NCBI RefSeq assembly: GCF_001447385.1
Contig: NZ_LLWQ01000162.1
Location: forward strand, 62,122 to 126,121
DNA: 64,000 nt
Reading direction: 5' to 3'
DNA from: Paracoccus sp. MKU1
Lineage (GTDB): Bacteria; Pseudomonadota; Alphaproteobacteria; Rhodobacterales; Rhodobacteraceae
The notes beneath the pieces were generated by a model. That model was not told the origin of the DNA. It saw only the letters and a program-made list of their open reading frames with translations, and did not search any database. Numbering within the stretch: the stretch's first letter is position 1; the number at the start of each line of letters is the position of its first letter. Made by a program: the position numbers and the translations under genes. Positions 20,187 to 29,157 of the stretch are shown here, one piece after another.

Positions 20187-21830
20187 ATGCTGCGGCATCT
20201 CGACATCCGCGACATGCTGCTGATCGACCGGCTGGAGCTGGAGTTCCAGCCCGGCCTGAACGTGCTGACCGGCGAGACGGGGGCGGGCAAGTCGATTCTG
20301 CTCGATTGCCTGGGCTTCGTCCTGGGCTGGCGTGGCCGGGCCGATCTGGTGCGCGCCGGCGCCAGCCAGGGCGAGGTCACGGCGGTTTTCGACCTGCCGG
20401 CCGGCCATCCCGCCCGCACGCTGCTGGACGAGGCGGGCTTTCCGGTCTCGGACGAGCTGATCATCCGCCGGGTGAATGCCGGCGACGGGCGCAAGACCGG
20501 CTGGATCAACGACCGCCGCGCCTCGGGTGAGGTGCTGCGCACGCTCTCGGAGCTGCTGGTCGAGCTGCATGGCCAGCATGACGACCGCGGATTGCTGAAC
20601 CCGCGCGGCCACCGGCTGCTGCTCGACGCCTTTGCCGGGGTAGACCTGGGTCCGACCCGTGCCGCCTGGGCCGCCCGGCGTGCGGCGCGCACGGCGCTGG
20701 CCGAGGCCGAGGCGGCGCTGGCGGCCGCCAAGGGCGAGGAGGAATATCTGCGCCATGCCGTCGCCGAACTTGACAAGCTCGACCCCCAGCCGGGCGAGGA
20801 GGCCCAGCTCGACACCCGCCGCCGGGCCATGCAGGGCGCCGAGCGCATCCGCGAGGATGTGGCGCGGGCCTTGCAGGCGCTGGGATCGGAGGGTGCCGAG
20901 GGCGCCATGCTCGATGCCGTGCGCTGGCTCGACGGTGCTGCCGAACGGGCCGAGGGTCGGCTGGAGGCCCCCGCCGCGGCCCTGCAACGGGCGCTGATCG
21001 AGCTGGGCGAGGCGGTCTCGGGCGTCGAGGCGGCGCTGGAGGCGATGGATTTCGACCCGCGCGACCTGGAGGCGACCGAGGAGCGGCTGTTCGCGCTGCG
21101 GGCCCTGGCGCGTAAGCATGACGTTCTGGCCGACGATCTGGCCGGCCTGGCCGACGAGTTGCGGGCGCGGCTCGGCCAGATCGACGCGGGCGAAGGCGAT
21201 CTGGCGCGCCTGCGCGACGCCGTGGCGGCGGCCGACGCCGGCTATGCCGCTGCGGCGGCCGCTCTGTCGGACCGGCGTGCCACGGCCGCCAAGCGGCTCG
21301 ATGCCGCGATGGCGGCCGAACTTGCGCCGCTGAAGATGGAGCGTGCCGTGTTCGAGACCCGGCTCTCCGAGACCGAACCGGGCCCCGAGGGCCGCGACGC
21401 CGTGGCCTTCACCGTCGCCACCAATCCCGGCGCGCCGGCCGGGCCGCTCGACCGCATCGCCTCGGGCGGCGAGCTGTCGCGCTTCCTGCTGGCGCTCAAG
21501 GTCTGCCTGGCGCGCGGCAACGACGCGCTGGTGCTGATCTTCGACGAGATCGACCGCGGCGTGGGGGGCGCCACCGCCGATGCGGTGGGCCGGCGTCTGG
21601 CGCGGCTGGCCGAGGGGGCGCAGGTTCTGGTCGTCACCCACAGCCCACAGGTCGCGGCGCTTGGCGGGCATCACTTCCGGGTGGCGAAATCGGTGCAGGG
21701 CGGCATGACCACCTCCAGTGTCGCCGCCTTGACTGCCAGCCAGCGCATCGAGGAAATCGCCCGCATGCTTTCGGGCGAGGAGATCACACCCGCCGCGAAA
21801 GAGGCGGCGCGGGCGCTGTTGCAGGTCTAG
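20187..21830 (+). CDS. recN: RecN, SMC-like DNA repair ATPase
   Basis: 547-aa SMC-family protein acting in double-strand break repair. Walker A GETGAGKS (29-36) in LNVLTGETGAGKSILLD; central Ala/Glu-rich coiled-coil arms (about 155-365); ABC signature ASGGELSRFLLALK; Walker B ALVLIFDEIDRGVGG; and HSPQVAALGGHHFRVAK. Full length. Its stop overlaps the stop of the convergent small gene by three bases (CTAG shared). Confidence 0.94.
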   Translation: MLRHLDIRDMLLIDRLELEFQPGLNVLTGETGAGKSILLDCLGFVLGWRGRADLVRAGASQGEVTAVFDLPAGHPARTLLDEAGFPVSDELIIRRVNAGDGRKTGWINDRRASGEVLRTLSELLVELHGQHDDRGLLNPRGHRLLLDAFAGVDLGPTRAAWAARRAARTALAEAEAALAAAKGEEEYLRHAVAELDKLDPQPGEEAQLDTRRRAMQGAERIREDVARALQALGSEGAEGAMLDAVRWLDGAAERAEGRLEAPAAALQRALIELGEAVSGVEAALEAMDFDPRDLEATEERLFALRALARKHDVLADDLAGLADELRARLGQIDAGEGDLARLRDAVAAADAGYAAAAAALSDRRATAAKRLDAAMAAELAPLKMERAVFETRLSETEPGPEGRDAVAFTVATNPGAPAGPLDRIASGGELSRFLLALKVCLARGNDALVLIFDEIDRGVGGATADAVGRRLARLAEGAQVLVVTHSPQVAALGGHHFRVAKSVQGGMTTSSVAALTASQRIEEIARMLSGEEITPAAKEAARALLQV

Positions 21831-22144
21831 TCCACGATCCGATCCACCTGCCGGATGATCGACAGCACCTGGGCGCTTTCCGGGTCATAGCGGATCAGCT
21901 TGCCATCGACTATGCCGTAGCGGCTGCCCGAAGGCGCCTCGCTCATGCCGTAGAGACCGGGGCGCGTCACCTGATGCAGGCGCGCGCTGTCAAGACGGTC
22001 GCCGACCCGCAGCATGGCGGGCTGTTCGGCGGCGGCTTGGGCGACCGGTTGCGCAGCCTGCCCGACCTGCTGGGCGAGGCAGACCGGGGCGAGTGCGGCC
22101 AGCAGGCCGGCGGCGACGAACAGGCTCTGGCGATTGCGTAACAT
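21827..22144 (-). CDS. Small secreted protein of unknown function
   Basis: 105-aa protein. Signal peptide MLRNRQSLFVAAGLLAALAP with likely cleavage after CLA (about 24). The mature part has an Ala/Gln-rich stretch and then RVGDRLDSARLHQVTRPGLYG, SRYGIVDGKLIRYDPES and ends with VLSIIRQVDRIVD. The GxxYGIVDGKLIRYDPES pattern recalls RcnB-like small periplasmic proteins but I cannot assign it. The start at 22144 excludes a longer minus-strand reading frame that is a shadow of mmsB. Convergent with recN, sharing three bases. Confidence 0.7.
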   Translation of the reverse strand: MLRNRQSLFVAAGLLAALAPVCLAQQVGQAAQPVAQAAAEQPAMLRVGDRLDSARLHQVTRPGLYGMSEAPSGSRYGIVDGKLIRYDPESAQVLSIIRQVDRIVD

Positions 22145-22224
22145 GGCTCCAGCCTGACACAAAAAGCTTGATCGGGGATTAAACGCCGCAAACCCCCGAT
22201 CGGCTCCCTCACGAATCCGAGAAA

Positions 22225-23100
22225 TCAGTCGTGCCGGTGCCGGCCCTCGAATCTGGGGAGCATAGCTGAGAAGTCTTTTCCCTTTCCGTTCTCGTTTTCG
22301 ACGAATCGGGCATAGAGGGCGGCGGCGAGCTCGCCCATGGGGGTGTCGGCATCCGCGGCCTCGGCGGCCTGCTGGCTCAGCCGCAGGTCCTTGAGCATCA
22401 GCTCGGCGGCGAAGCCAGGGCGATAGCCGTTGTCGGCGGGCGATTGCGGGCCGACGCCCGGCGCCGGGCAATAGGCGTTCATCGACCAGCTGTAGCCCGA
22501 GGAGGTCGAGACCACGTCGAACATCTTTTGCCGGTCCAGCCCCAGCTTGTCGGCCAGCGCGAAGGCCTCGCAGGTGGCGATCATCGTCACGCCCAGGATC
22601 ATGTTGTTGCAGATCTTCGCCGCCTGGCCGGCACCCGCCGCGCCGCAATGCACCGCCTTCTGGCCCATGATGTCGAAGAGCGGCTTCACCTTGTCGAAGG
22701 CCTCGGCCGAGCCGCCGACCATGAAGGTCAGCGTGCCGGCGGTGGCGCCGCCGACCCCGCCCGAAACCGGCGCGTCCAGCGCGCCCAGCCCCGCCGCCCG
22801 CGCCTGCGCCGCCACCGCACGGGCGCTGTCCACGTCGACCGTCGAGCAATCGCAGAACACCGCGCCCGCGGCCATGGCGGGCACGATCTCATCGGCGACC
22901 GCGCGCAGGATGGCGCCGTTCGGCAGCATGGTGATGACCACCTCGGCGCTCTTTGCCGCCTCGGCGGCGCTGGCGGCGCGGCCGACGCCCTCGGGCATCG
23001 GCGCGGCCAGGTCGAAGCCCGCGACCGCGTGCCCGGCCCTGGCCAGATTGGCCGCCATCGGGCCGCCCATATTGCCCAAGCCGATGAATCCGATCTTCAT
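22225..23100 (-). CDS. mmsB: 3-hydroxyisobutyrate dehydrogenase
   Basis: 291-aa NAD-dependent beta-hydroxyacid dehydrogenase of valine degradation. Rossmann fold IGFIGLGNMGGPMAANLARAGH (2-23), substrate-binding loop DAPVSGGVGGATAGTLTFMVGG, and catalytic Lys in GAGQAAKICNNMILGVTM (about 171). Start at ATG 23100 begins exactly at the Rossmann strand; it overlaps the end of the hydrolase gene (stop at 23097), so the two are coupled. Last gene of the valine operon. Confidence 0.93.
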   Translation of the reverse strand: MKIGFIGLGNMGGPMAANLARAGHAVAGFDLAAPMPEGVGRAASAAEAAKSAEVVITMLPNGAILRAVADEIVPAMAAGAVFCDCSTVDVDSARAVAAQARAAGLGALDAPVSGGVGGATAGTLTFMVGGSAEAFDKVKPLFDIMGQKAVHCGAAGAGQAAKICNNMILGVTMIATCEAFALADKLGLDRQKMFDVVSTSSGYSWSMNAYCPAPGVGPQSPADNGYRPGFAAELMLKDLRLSQQAAEAADADTPMGELAAALYARFVENENGKGKDFSAMLPRFEGRHRHD

Positions 23101-24119
23101 GTCCGGTCCTCCCATTCGATTTCGTCCTCGCCCAGCGGCGCCAGCATCGCCGCGACATGCGCCGGGCTGGCATCGGCCGACCATTGCGGGTTGCGGTCCT
23201 TGTCGATGATCTGCGCCCGCACGCCTTCCAGGAAATCGCTCTCGGCCGTGGCGCGGGCGGTAAAGCGCAGCTCGCGCGCCAGGCTGTCGCGCAGGCTGGC
23301 GTCATTGCGCGCCGCGCGCACCAGCGCCAGCGTCGCCGCCATCGACAGGGGCGAGTTGCGGCGCAGCGGCTTCAGCGCCGCCTCGTCGCCCGCCGCCTCC
23401 AGCGCGGCCATGATCTCGGCCACGCTCGGACCGCCAAAGGCCGAAAGGTCGCGGCCCTCCAGCGGCGCCTCGGGGCGGGGGTGGCCTTCGATCAGCGCCA
23501 CGTCGCCGGTCTCGGCCAGCCGCGCGATCAGCGCCGGCCATTCCGCCTCGGGGATATAGCTGTCCGCGAAGCCGGTGAAGATCGCGTCGCCGGCGCCGAT
23601 CCGCGCCCCGGTCAGGCCCAGATATTCGCCGGCATGCCCCGGCGCATGGCCCAGCAGCCAGCTGCCGCCGACATCCGGGATCAGGCCGATGCCGGTCTCG
23701 GGCATGGCGATCTGGGTGCTGTCGCCGACGATGCGGTGGCTGGCATGGCCGCCGACGCCGACGCCGCCGCCCATCACGAAGCCCTGCATGAAGGCGACGA
23801 TGGGCTTGGGATAGTCCTTGATCCGGGCGTTCATGCGGTATTCGTCGCGGAAGAACGCGCGCCCGACCCGGTGGTCGCCCGCCAGCCCGGCGCGATAGAC
23901 CGCGGCGATGTCGCCGCCCGAGCAGAAGGCGCGCTCGCCCGCGGCGTCGATGACGACCAGCGCCACCTCGGGATCGTCGCGCCATTCCTGCAAGGCGGCG
24001 TCGATGGCCAGCGCCATCTCGTGGCTCAGCGCGTTCAGCGCCTGCGGGCGGTTGAAGGTCAGCCGCCCGGCGCGGCGGTCCTTGCGGGCAATCATGTCGG
24101 ATTCGGGCATCTCGGCCAT
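23097..24119 (-). CDS. 3-hydroxyisobutyryl-CoA hydrolase (crotonase fold)
   Basis: 340-aa enzyme; hydrolyses 3-hydroxyisobutyryl-CoA to free acid before mmsB. Crotonase-fold markers: ERAFCSGGDIAAVY (oxyanion hole), KPIVAFMQGFVMGGGVGVGG, and MPETGIGLIPDVGGSWLL with the Glu/Asp catalytic pair typical of hydrolases of this subgroup rather than enoyl-CoA hydratases. The C-terminal FLEGVRAQIIDKDRNPQW also fits. ATGA overlap with the acyl-CoA dehydrogenase upstream. Confidence 0.88.
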   Translation of the reverse strand: MAEMPESDMIARKDRRAGRLTFNRPQALNALSHEMALAIDAALQEWRDDPEVALVVIDAAGERAFCSGGDIAAVYRAGLAGDHRVGRAFFRDEYRMNARIKDYPKPIVAFMQGFVMGGGVGVGGHASHRIVGDSTQIAMPETGIGLIPDVGGSWLLGHAPGHAGEYLGLTGARIGAGDAIFTGFADSYIPEAEWPALIARLAETGDVALIEGHPRPEAPLEGRDLSAFGGPSVAEIMAALEAAGDEAALKPLRRNSPLSMAATLALVRAARNDASLRDSLARELRFTARATAESDFLEGVRAQIIDKDRNPQWSADASPAHVAAMLAPLGEDEIEWEDRT

Positions 24120-25264
24120 CAGTCACGCTCCGCCAGCAGGGCGCGGCCGACGATCAGCCGCATGATCTCGTTGGTGCCTTCCAGGATCTGGTGCACGCGC
24201 AGGTCGCGCACGATCTTCTCGATCCCGTAATCGGCCAGATAGCCGTAGCCGCCATGCAGTTGCAGGCACTGGTTCGCGACCTCGAAGGCGCGGTCGGTGA
24301 CATGCAGCTTGGCCATGGCGCAGAACTTGCTGGCGTCGCGCTCGCCCCGGTCCAGCTTCCAGGCCGCCTGGCGCAGGAAGATCCGCGCCGATTGCAGCGC
24401 CGTCTCCATCTCGGCCAGGCGGAATTGCAGCGCCTGGAACTGGTCCAGCGTCTGGCCGAAGGCGCGGCGCTCGCCCATGTAGCGCAGGGTCGCGTCCAGC
24501 GCCGCCTGCGCGCCCCCCAGCGCCCCGGCTGAGATGTTCAGCCGCCCGCCGTCCAGGCCCGCCATGGCATAGGCAAAGCCGCGGCCTTCCTCGCCGATCA
24601 GGTTCTCCTCGGGGATGACGCAATCGTCGAACTGCACCTGGGCGGTCGGCTGCGCCTTCCAGCCCATCTTGTGCTCGAGCGCGCCGAAGCTGAGGCCGGG
24701 CGTGCCGGCCTCGACCACCATGGTCGAGATGCCCTTGGGCCCGTCCTGGCCGGTGCGGACCATCACGAGATAGCAATCCGAATAGCTGCCGCCCGAGATG
24801 AAGGCCTTGGTGCCGTTCAGCTTCCAGCCGCCCTCGACCCGCTCGGCGCGGGTGCGCAGGGCGGCGGCGTCCGAGCCCGAGCCCGGCTCGGTCAGGCAAT
24901 AGGAGAAGACCTTCTCCATGCTGCACAGGCCGGGCAGCCAGCGGGCCTTGTTCGCGGGGGTGCCGAACTTGTCGATCATGCCGCCGCACATGTTGTGGAT
25001 CGACAGGAACGATCCGACCGAGGGGCAGGCCATGGCCAGCGCCTCGAAGACCAGCGTCGCGTCGAGGCGGGTGAGCCCGGTGCCGCCGTGCTCCTCGCCG
25101 ACATAGACGCCGCCGAAGCCCAGCTCGGCCGAGCGCGCCCACAACTCGCGGGGAATGCTGCCCGCCTCTTCCCAGGCCCGGGAATGCGGCGCGATATGCT
25201 CGGCCCCGAAATCCCGCGCCAGGTCGAAGATCGCCTGCTGTTCCTCGCTCAGACCGAAATCCAT
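24119..25264 (-). CDS. Acyl-CoA dehydrogenase, probably isobutyryl-CoA dehydrogenase
   Basis: 381-aa flavoprotein. MDFGLSEEQQAIFDLARDF start, YCLTEPGSGSDAAAL and KAFISGGSYSDCYLVMVRTG for FAD and substrate, and catalytic Glu in VHQILEGTNEIMRLI near the C-terminus. Neighbouring valine genes indicate the isobutyryl-CoA substrate (ACAD8-like). ATG 25264 is preceded by GGGGGA at ribosome-binding distance; an upstream in-frame ATG is weaker. Confidence 0.88.
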   Translation of the reverse strand: MDFGLSEEQQAIFDLARDFGAEHIAPHSRAWEEAGSIPRELWARSAELGFGGVYVGEEHGGTGLTRLDATLVFEALAMACPSVGSFLSIHNMCGGMIDKFGTPANKARWLPGLCSMEKVFSYCLTEPGSGSDAAALRTRAERVEGGWKLNGTKAFISGGSYSDCYLVMVRTGQDGPKGISTMVVEAGTPGLSFGALEHKMGWKAQPTAQVQFDDCVIPEENLIGEEGRGFAYAMAGLDGGRLNISAGALGGAQAALDATLRYMGERRAFGQTLDQFQALQFRLAEMETALQSARIFLRQAAWKLDRGERDASKFCAMAKLHVTDRAFEVANQCLQLHGGYGYLADYGIEKIVRDLRVHQILEGTNEIMRLIVGRALLAERD

Positions 25265-25376
25265 GCTATCCCCCATGTCTTTCGTGATGATGTTTTGCCC
25301 GGTCATGGCCGGAAAATGTTGCGCCAGTTTTGCAGCCTTGCGCGAAACGGCGGGGGCGACAACCGCCCCGGGGTTG

Positions 25377-25453
25377 TTTCGTGTCCAAATATCCCGGGGG
25401 AGCGTGCCTTGCCCCCCGTTGAGGGGGGCAAGGCACGCGGGGGCAGAGCCCCC
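25377..25453 (-). repeat. Family 2 intergenic repeat after mmsA, with 16-bp perfect hairpin
   Basis: Read on the minus strand it starts 15 bases after the mmsA stop. Order: GGGGGCTCTGCCCCC palindrome (25439-25453), then a perfect 16-bp stem with 5-nt loop (25402-25417 with 25423-25438), then CTCCCCCGGGATATTTGG (ending at 25377-25402 region) and ACACGAAA. The first and last parts recur after tex at 50496-50554 in the same orientation to the gene. It could stop or attenuate transcription between mmsA and the dehydrogenase gene; no T tract is present. Confidence 0.75.
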
Positions 25454-25467
25454 GCCCTTCTCTGCCG

Positions 25468-26967
25468 TCAGTCCATGGCCTTGAAGTTCAACGCCACGCC
25501 GTCCTTGATGCCCGAGAACCAGCGGGCGGTGACGGTCTTGGTCTTGGTGTAGAAGCGGAAGGCGTCCGGGCCATACTGGTTCAGGTCGCCGAAGGCCGAC
25601 TTCTTCCAGCCGCCGAAGGTGTAGTAGCTCAGCGGCACCGGGATCGGGAAGTTGATGCCGACCATGCCCACGTTCACCCGGCTGGCGAAGTCGCGCGCCG
25701 TGTCGCCGTCGGCGGTATAGATCGCCGTGCCGTTGCCATAGTCGTTGTCCATGACCAGGTTCAGCGCCTCCTCGTAGCTCTGCGCCCGCACGGTCGAGAG
25801 CACCGGGCCGAAGATCTCTTCCTTGTAGATCTCCATGTCGCGGGTCACGTTGTCGAACAGCGACGGGCCGCAGAAGAAGCCGTTCTCATAGCCCTGGATC
25901 TTCAGCCCGCGGCCGTCCACGACCAGCTTGGCGCCCTGCTCCACGCCGGAATCGATCAGCCGGTTGATGCGCTCCTGCGCGGCCTTGGTGATGACCGGGC
26001 CGAAATCCACGTCCTCGCCCGCCGTATAGGGGCCGACCTTCAGCTTCTCGATCTTGGGGATCAGCCGCTCGATCAGCGCGTCGGCGGTCTTGTCGCCCAC
26101 CGGCACCGCGACCGAGATCGCCATGCAGCGTTCGCCCGCCGCGCCGAAGCCGGCGCCGACCAGCGCGTCCGCCGCCTTGTCCAGGTCGGCGTCGGGCATG
26201 ATCAGCATGTGGTTCTTGGCGCCGCCGAAGCATTGCGCGCGCTTGCCGTTCGCCGCCGCCCGGCCATAGATGTATTGCGCGATCGGGGTCGAGCCCACGA
26301 AGCCCACCGCCTGCACGGTCGGGTGGTCCAGGATCGCGTCCACGATCTCCTTGTCGCCGTTGACGACTTGCAGCACGCCGTCGGGCAGCCCGGCCTCCTG
26401 CGCGAGCTTGGCCAGCATGATCGAGGTCGAGGGCACGCGCTCGGAGGGCTTCAGGATCATCGCGTTGCCCGAGGCCAGCGCCGGGCCCATCTTCCACAAG
26501 GGGATCATCGCCGGGAAGTTGAAGGGGGTGATGCCCGCGACCACGCCCAGCGGCTGGCGCATCGAGTAAAGGTCGATGCCGGGGCCGCCATTGTCGGTGA
26601 ACTCGCCCTTCAGCATGGCGGGGGCGCCCATGCAGACCTCGATCACCTCGAGCCCGCGCTGCACGTCGCCGCGCGCGTCGGGCAGGGTCTTGCCGTGTTC
26701 GCGGCTGACGAGCTCAGCCAGGGCATCCATGTTGTCGTTGATGAGCTGGCCGAATTTCATCATCACCCGCGCACGGCGCTGCGGGTTGGTGGCGGCCCAG
26801 GCGACCTGCGCCTTTTCGGCGCTGCGCACCGCAGCGTCCAGCTCGGCCGGGGTGGCCAGCGGCAGCCTGGCGATCACCTCGCCGGTCGCCGGGTTCATCA
26901 CGTCGCTGAAACGGCCCGAGGTGCCCTTGACTTCCTTGCCGTCGATCCAGTGCGAAAGTTCTTCCAT
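25468..26967 (-). CDS. mmsA: CoA-acylating methylmalonate-semialdehyde dehydrogenase
   Basis: 499-aa NAD- and CoA-dependent aldehyde dehydrogenase ending valine (and thymine) breakdown at propionyl-CoA. Aldehyde dehydrogenase signatures: GVVAGITPFNFPAMIPLW (141-158), CFGGAKNHMLIMPDADLD (246-263; it replaces the usual ELGGK Glu, as in MmsA), and catalytic Cys281 in GAAGERCMAIS. Start at ATG 26967 gives MEELSHWIDGKEVKG. First gene of the operon; a family 2 repeat separates it from the acyl-CoA dehydrogenase gene. Confidence 0.95.
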   Translation of the reverse strand: MEELSHWIDGKEVKGTSGRFSDVMNPATGEVIARLPLATPAELDAAVRSAEKAQVAWAATNPQRRARVMMKFGQLINDNMDALAELVSREHGKTLPDARGDVQRGLEVIEVCMGAPAMLKGEFTDNGGPGIDLYSMRQPLGVVAGITPFNFPAMIPLWKMGPALASGNAMILKPSERVPSTSIMLAKLAQEAGLPDGVLQVVNGDKEIVDAILDHPTVQAVGFVGSTPIAQYIYGRAAANGKRAQCFGGAKNHMLIMPDADLDKAADALVGAGFGAAGERCMAISVAVPVGDKTADALIERLIPKIEKLKVGPYTAGEDVDFGPVITKAAQERINRLIDSGVEQGAKLVVDGRGLKIQGYENGFFCGPSLFDNVTRDMEIYKEEIFGPVLSTVRAQSYEEALNLVMDNDYGNGTAIYTADGDTARDFASRVNVGMVGINFPIPVPLSYYTFGGWKKSAFGDLNQYGPDAFRFYTKTKTVTARWFSGIKDGVALNFKAMD

Positions 26968-27038
26968 GAGTGCCTCCCATGAGTGTCGGTCTGGCCGGAG
27001 CATAGACTTGCAGCATTGCCGGAAAAAGAGGAAGTCTG

Positions 27039-27053
27039 GCAAAAGGGTTTTGC
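27039..27053. promoter_or_regulatory. Inverted repeat between mmsA and lysR-type gene
   Basis: GCAAAA-GGG-TTTTGC, a perfect 6-bp inverted repeat, 21 bases before the regulator's start and 72 bases before mmsA. A nearby TTTCTGCAAAG adds a further GCAAA half-site. Position between divergent genes fits a LysR-type operator, though the half-site also resembles the TTTGCAAA of ScfR/RamB regulators. Confidence 0.4.
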
Positions 27054-27074
27054 ATTTCTGCAAAGGCAGCCGGC

Positions 27075-27968
27075 ATGGACTGGGACGACCTGCGCATCTT
27101 TCTGGCCGTGGCACGCGCCGACAGCCTCTCGGGGGCCGGGCGCCGGCTGGGCATCGACGCCTCGACCGTGGGCCGGCGGGTGGCGCGGCTGGAAGGCGCG
27201 CTGGGGGCCAAGCTGTTCGTCAAGACGCCGCAGGGCTATGCGCTGGCGCCCGAGGGCGAGCGGCTGCTTCCCCATGCCGAGGCGGTCGAGGCGGCGCTGA
27301 GCGGTGCCGAGGAGGCGCTGAGCGGCCCGGGCGACCTGTCCGGACAACTGCGCATCGGTGCGCCGGACGGTTGCGCGAACTATCTTTTGCCGCAGGTCTG
27401 CGCGCGGCTGTCCGAAGCGCATCCGCGGCTGGAGATCCAGATCGTCGCGCTGCCGCGGGTCTTCAACCTGTCCAAGCGCGAGGCGGACATGGCCATCGCC
27501 GTTTCGCAGCCGCAGGCGGGGCGGCTGGTGGTGCAGCGCCTGACCGATTACCAGCTGCACCTGGCCGGGCATGAGGATTACCTGCGCGCCCATCCGCCGA
27601 TCCGCTCGCGCGAGGATCTGCGCGGCCATCGCATGATCGGCTATATCGCCGACATGATCTTCGACCGCGAACTGGACTACCTGACCGAGACGGGGGCGGA
27701 ATGGGCGGCGCTGACCTCGAACTCGGTCTCGGTGCAGATGCAGGCGATCCGGGTGGGGGCGGGGCTGGGGATCGTGCATGATTTCGCGATTCCCTTCTGC
27801 CCCGGCGTGCAGAGGGTGCTGGCCGACCAGATTTCGCTGACGCGCAGCTTCTGGCTGATCCGGCACGCCGACGACCGCCGCTCGCAGCGGATGACCCGGC
27901 TGGCGGATGCGCTGGCGCAGGGCATCCGGGCCGAGGTGGCGCGGCTTCAGGCGCTGGTCTTTCCCTGA
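27075..27968 (+). CDS. LysR-type transcriptional regulator
   Basis: 297 aa. N-terminal winged helix-turn-helix (MDWDDLRIFLAVARADSLSG, ASTVGRRVARLEGALGAKLF, residues 1-60), then a LysR substrate-binding domain (LRIGAPDGCANYLLPQVCARL through LGIVHDFAIPF). Divergent from mmsA with 107 bases between starts, so control of the valine genes is likely but inferred. Ligand unknown. Confidence 0.9.
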   Translation: MDWDDLRIFLAVARADSLSGAGRRLGIDASTVGRRVARLEGALGAKLFVKTPQGYALAPEGERLLPHAEAVEAALSGAEEALSGPGDLSGQLRIGAPDGCANYLLPQVCARLSEAHPRLEIQIVALPRVFNLSKREADMAIAVSQPQAGRLVVQRLTDYQLHLAGHEDYLRAHPPIRSREDLRGHRMIGYIADMIFDRELDYLTETGAEWAALTSNSVSVQMQAIRVGAGLGIVHDFAIPFCPGVQRVLADQISLTRSFWLIRHADDRRSQRMTRLADALAQGIRAEVARLQALVFP

Positions 27969-28062
27969 GTCGCTGCGCTGCAACATCGGGCTTGACGCAA
28001 GCGCGGGTTGAGGTGACGCTGGGCGCCAGCGACAGCTTTCGCCAGCCTGAGGAGGAATAGCA

Positions 28063-28500
28063 ATGCTCGTCAACCAGATCCTGTCGATGAAGGCCAGCGG
28101 CGAGATTTTCACCGTCGCCCCGAGTGCCAGCGTGGCCGATGCCGCCAAGCTGCTTTCGGAAAAGCGCATCGGTGCGATCGTGGTCTCCGAGGACGGCAAG
28201 ATCCCGCTTGGCATCCTGTCTGAACGCGACATCGTGCGCGAACTTGGCCGACGCGGCGCCACGGTCCTCGACCAGCCCATCACCGAGCTGATGACCCACA
28301 AGCTTGCGACCTGCGCCACCGGCGAGGATGCGCTGGTGATTCTGGACCGCATGACCCAGGGCCGGTTCCGCCACTTGCCGGTGGTGAACGAGCAGGGCGA
28401 GATGGTTGGCCTCGTCTCGATCGGCGATGCGGTCTCGGCGCGGCTCAAGGAGCTGGCGGCGGAAAAAGAGGCCCTCACCGGCATGATCATGGGCAACTGA
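28063..28500 (+). CDS. Two-CBS-domain protein
   Basis: 145 aa made almost wholly of a tandem CBS pair: first domain around VADAAKLLSEKRIGAIVVSEDGKIPLGILSERDIV (about 24-60), second around EDALVILDRMTQGRFRHLPVVNEQGEMVGLVSIGD (about 87-125). Such stand-alone pairs bind adenine nucleotides. GAGGAGGAAT ribosome-binding site upstream. Lies 108 bases before coaD; partner unknown. Confidence 0.9.
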   Translation: MLVNQILSMKASGEIFTVAPSASVADAAKLLSEKRIGAIVVSEDGKIPLGILSERDIVRELGRRGATVLDQPITELMTHKLATCATGEDALVILDRMTQGRFRHLPVVNEQGEMVGLVSIGDAVSARLKELAAEKEALTGMIMGN

Positions 28501-28608
28501 GCCGGGGCCGATCACCGCCAGGCGAATCGCCGGATGGGCGCATGGCCTTGCATTCCTTGCCGAAACCCTGTTTGACTGCCGGTATTCGGCGAGGAGAAGG
28601 CAACCCCC

Positions 28609-29103
28609 ATGCGCATCGGGCTTTACCCAGGCACCTTCGATCCCATTACCTTGGGCCATCTCGACATCATCCAGCGCGCGCTGGAGCTGGTGGACCGGCT
28701 GGTGATCGGCGTCGCCATCAACCGCGACAAGAGCCCACTGTTCGCGCTTGAGGATCGCGTCGCCATGGTTCGCGAGGAATGCGACCGGATCGTCGCCAGG
28801 CGCGGCGGCGAGATCGTCGTCCATCCGTTCGAGAACCTGCTCATCGACTGCGCCCGCGATGTCGGCGCCACGGTGATCGTGCGCGGGTTGCGGGCGGTGG
28901 CGGATTTCGAATACGAGTTCCAGATGGTCGGCATGAACCGGGCCATGGATGACAGCATCGAGACCGTGTTCCTGATGGCCGATGCCCGTCGCCAGGCCAT
29001 CGCCTCGAAACTGGTCAAGGAGATCGCCAGGCTGGGCGGGGACGTGTCGAAATTCGTCTCGCCCACCGTGCGGGAGGCGCTGGTCAACCGCTTCGCGCGC
29101 TGA
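28609..29103 (+). CDS. coaD: Phosphopantetheine adenylyltransferase
   Basis: 164-aa nucleotidyltransferase catalysing the penultimate step of coenzyme A synthesis. N-terminal GLYPGTFDPITLGHLDII carries the TxGH nucleotide-binding motif (about 15-18), with RGLRAVADFEYEFQMVGMNR and the end block FLMADARRQAIASKLVKEIA matching the family. Full length. AGGAGAAGG lies upstream. Confidence 0.96.
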   Translation: MRIGLYPGTFDPITLGHLDIIQRALELVDRLVIGVAINRDKSPLFALEDRVAMVREECDRIVARRGGEIVVHPFENLLIDCARDVGATVIVRGLRAVADFEYEFQMVGMNRAMDDSIETVFLMADARRQAIASKLVKEIARLGGDVSKFVSPTVREALVNRFAR

Positions 29104-29157
29104 GGCTTTTTCTTTACCGCCGGCCTGCTAACCTTCGTTCCATTGACGGAGGAACAG

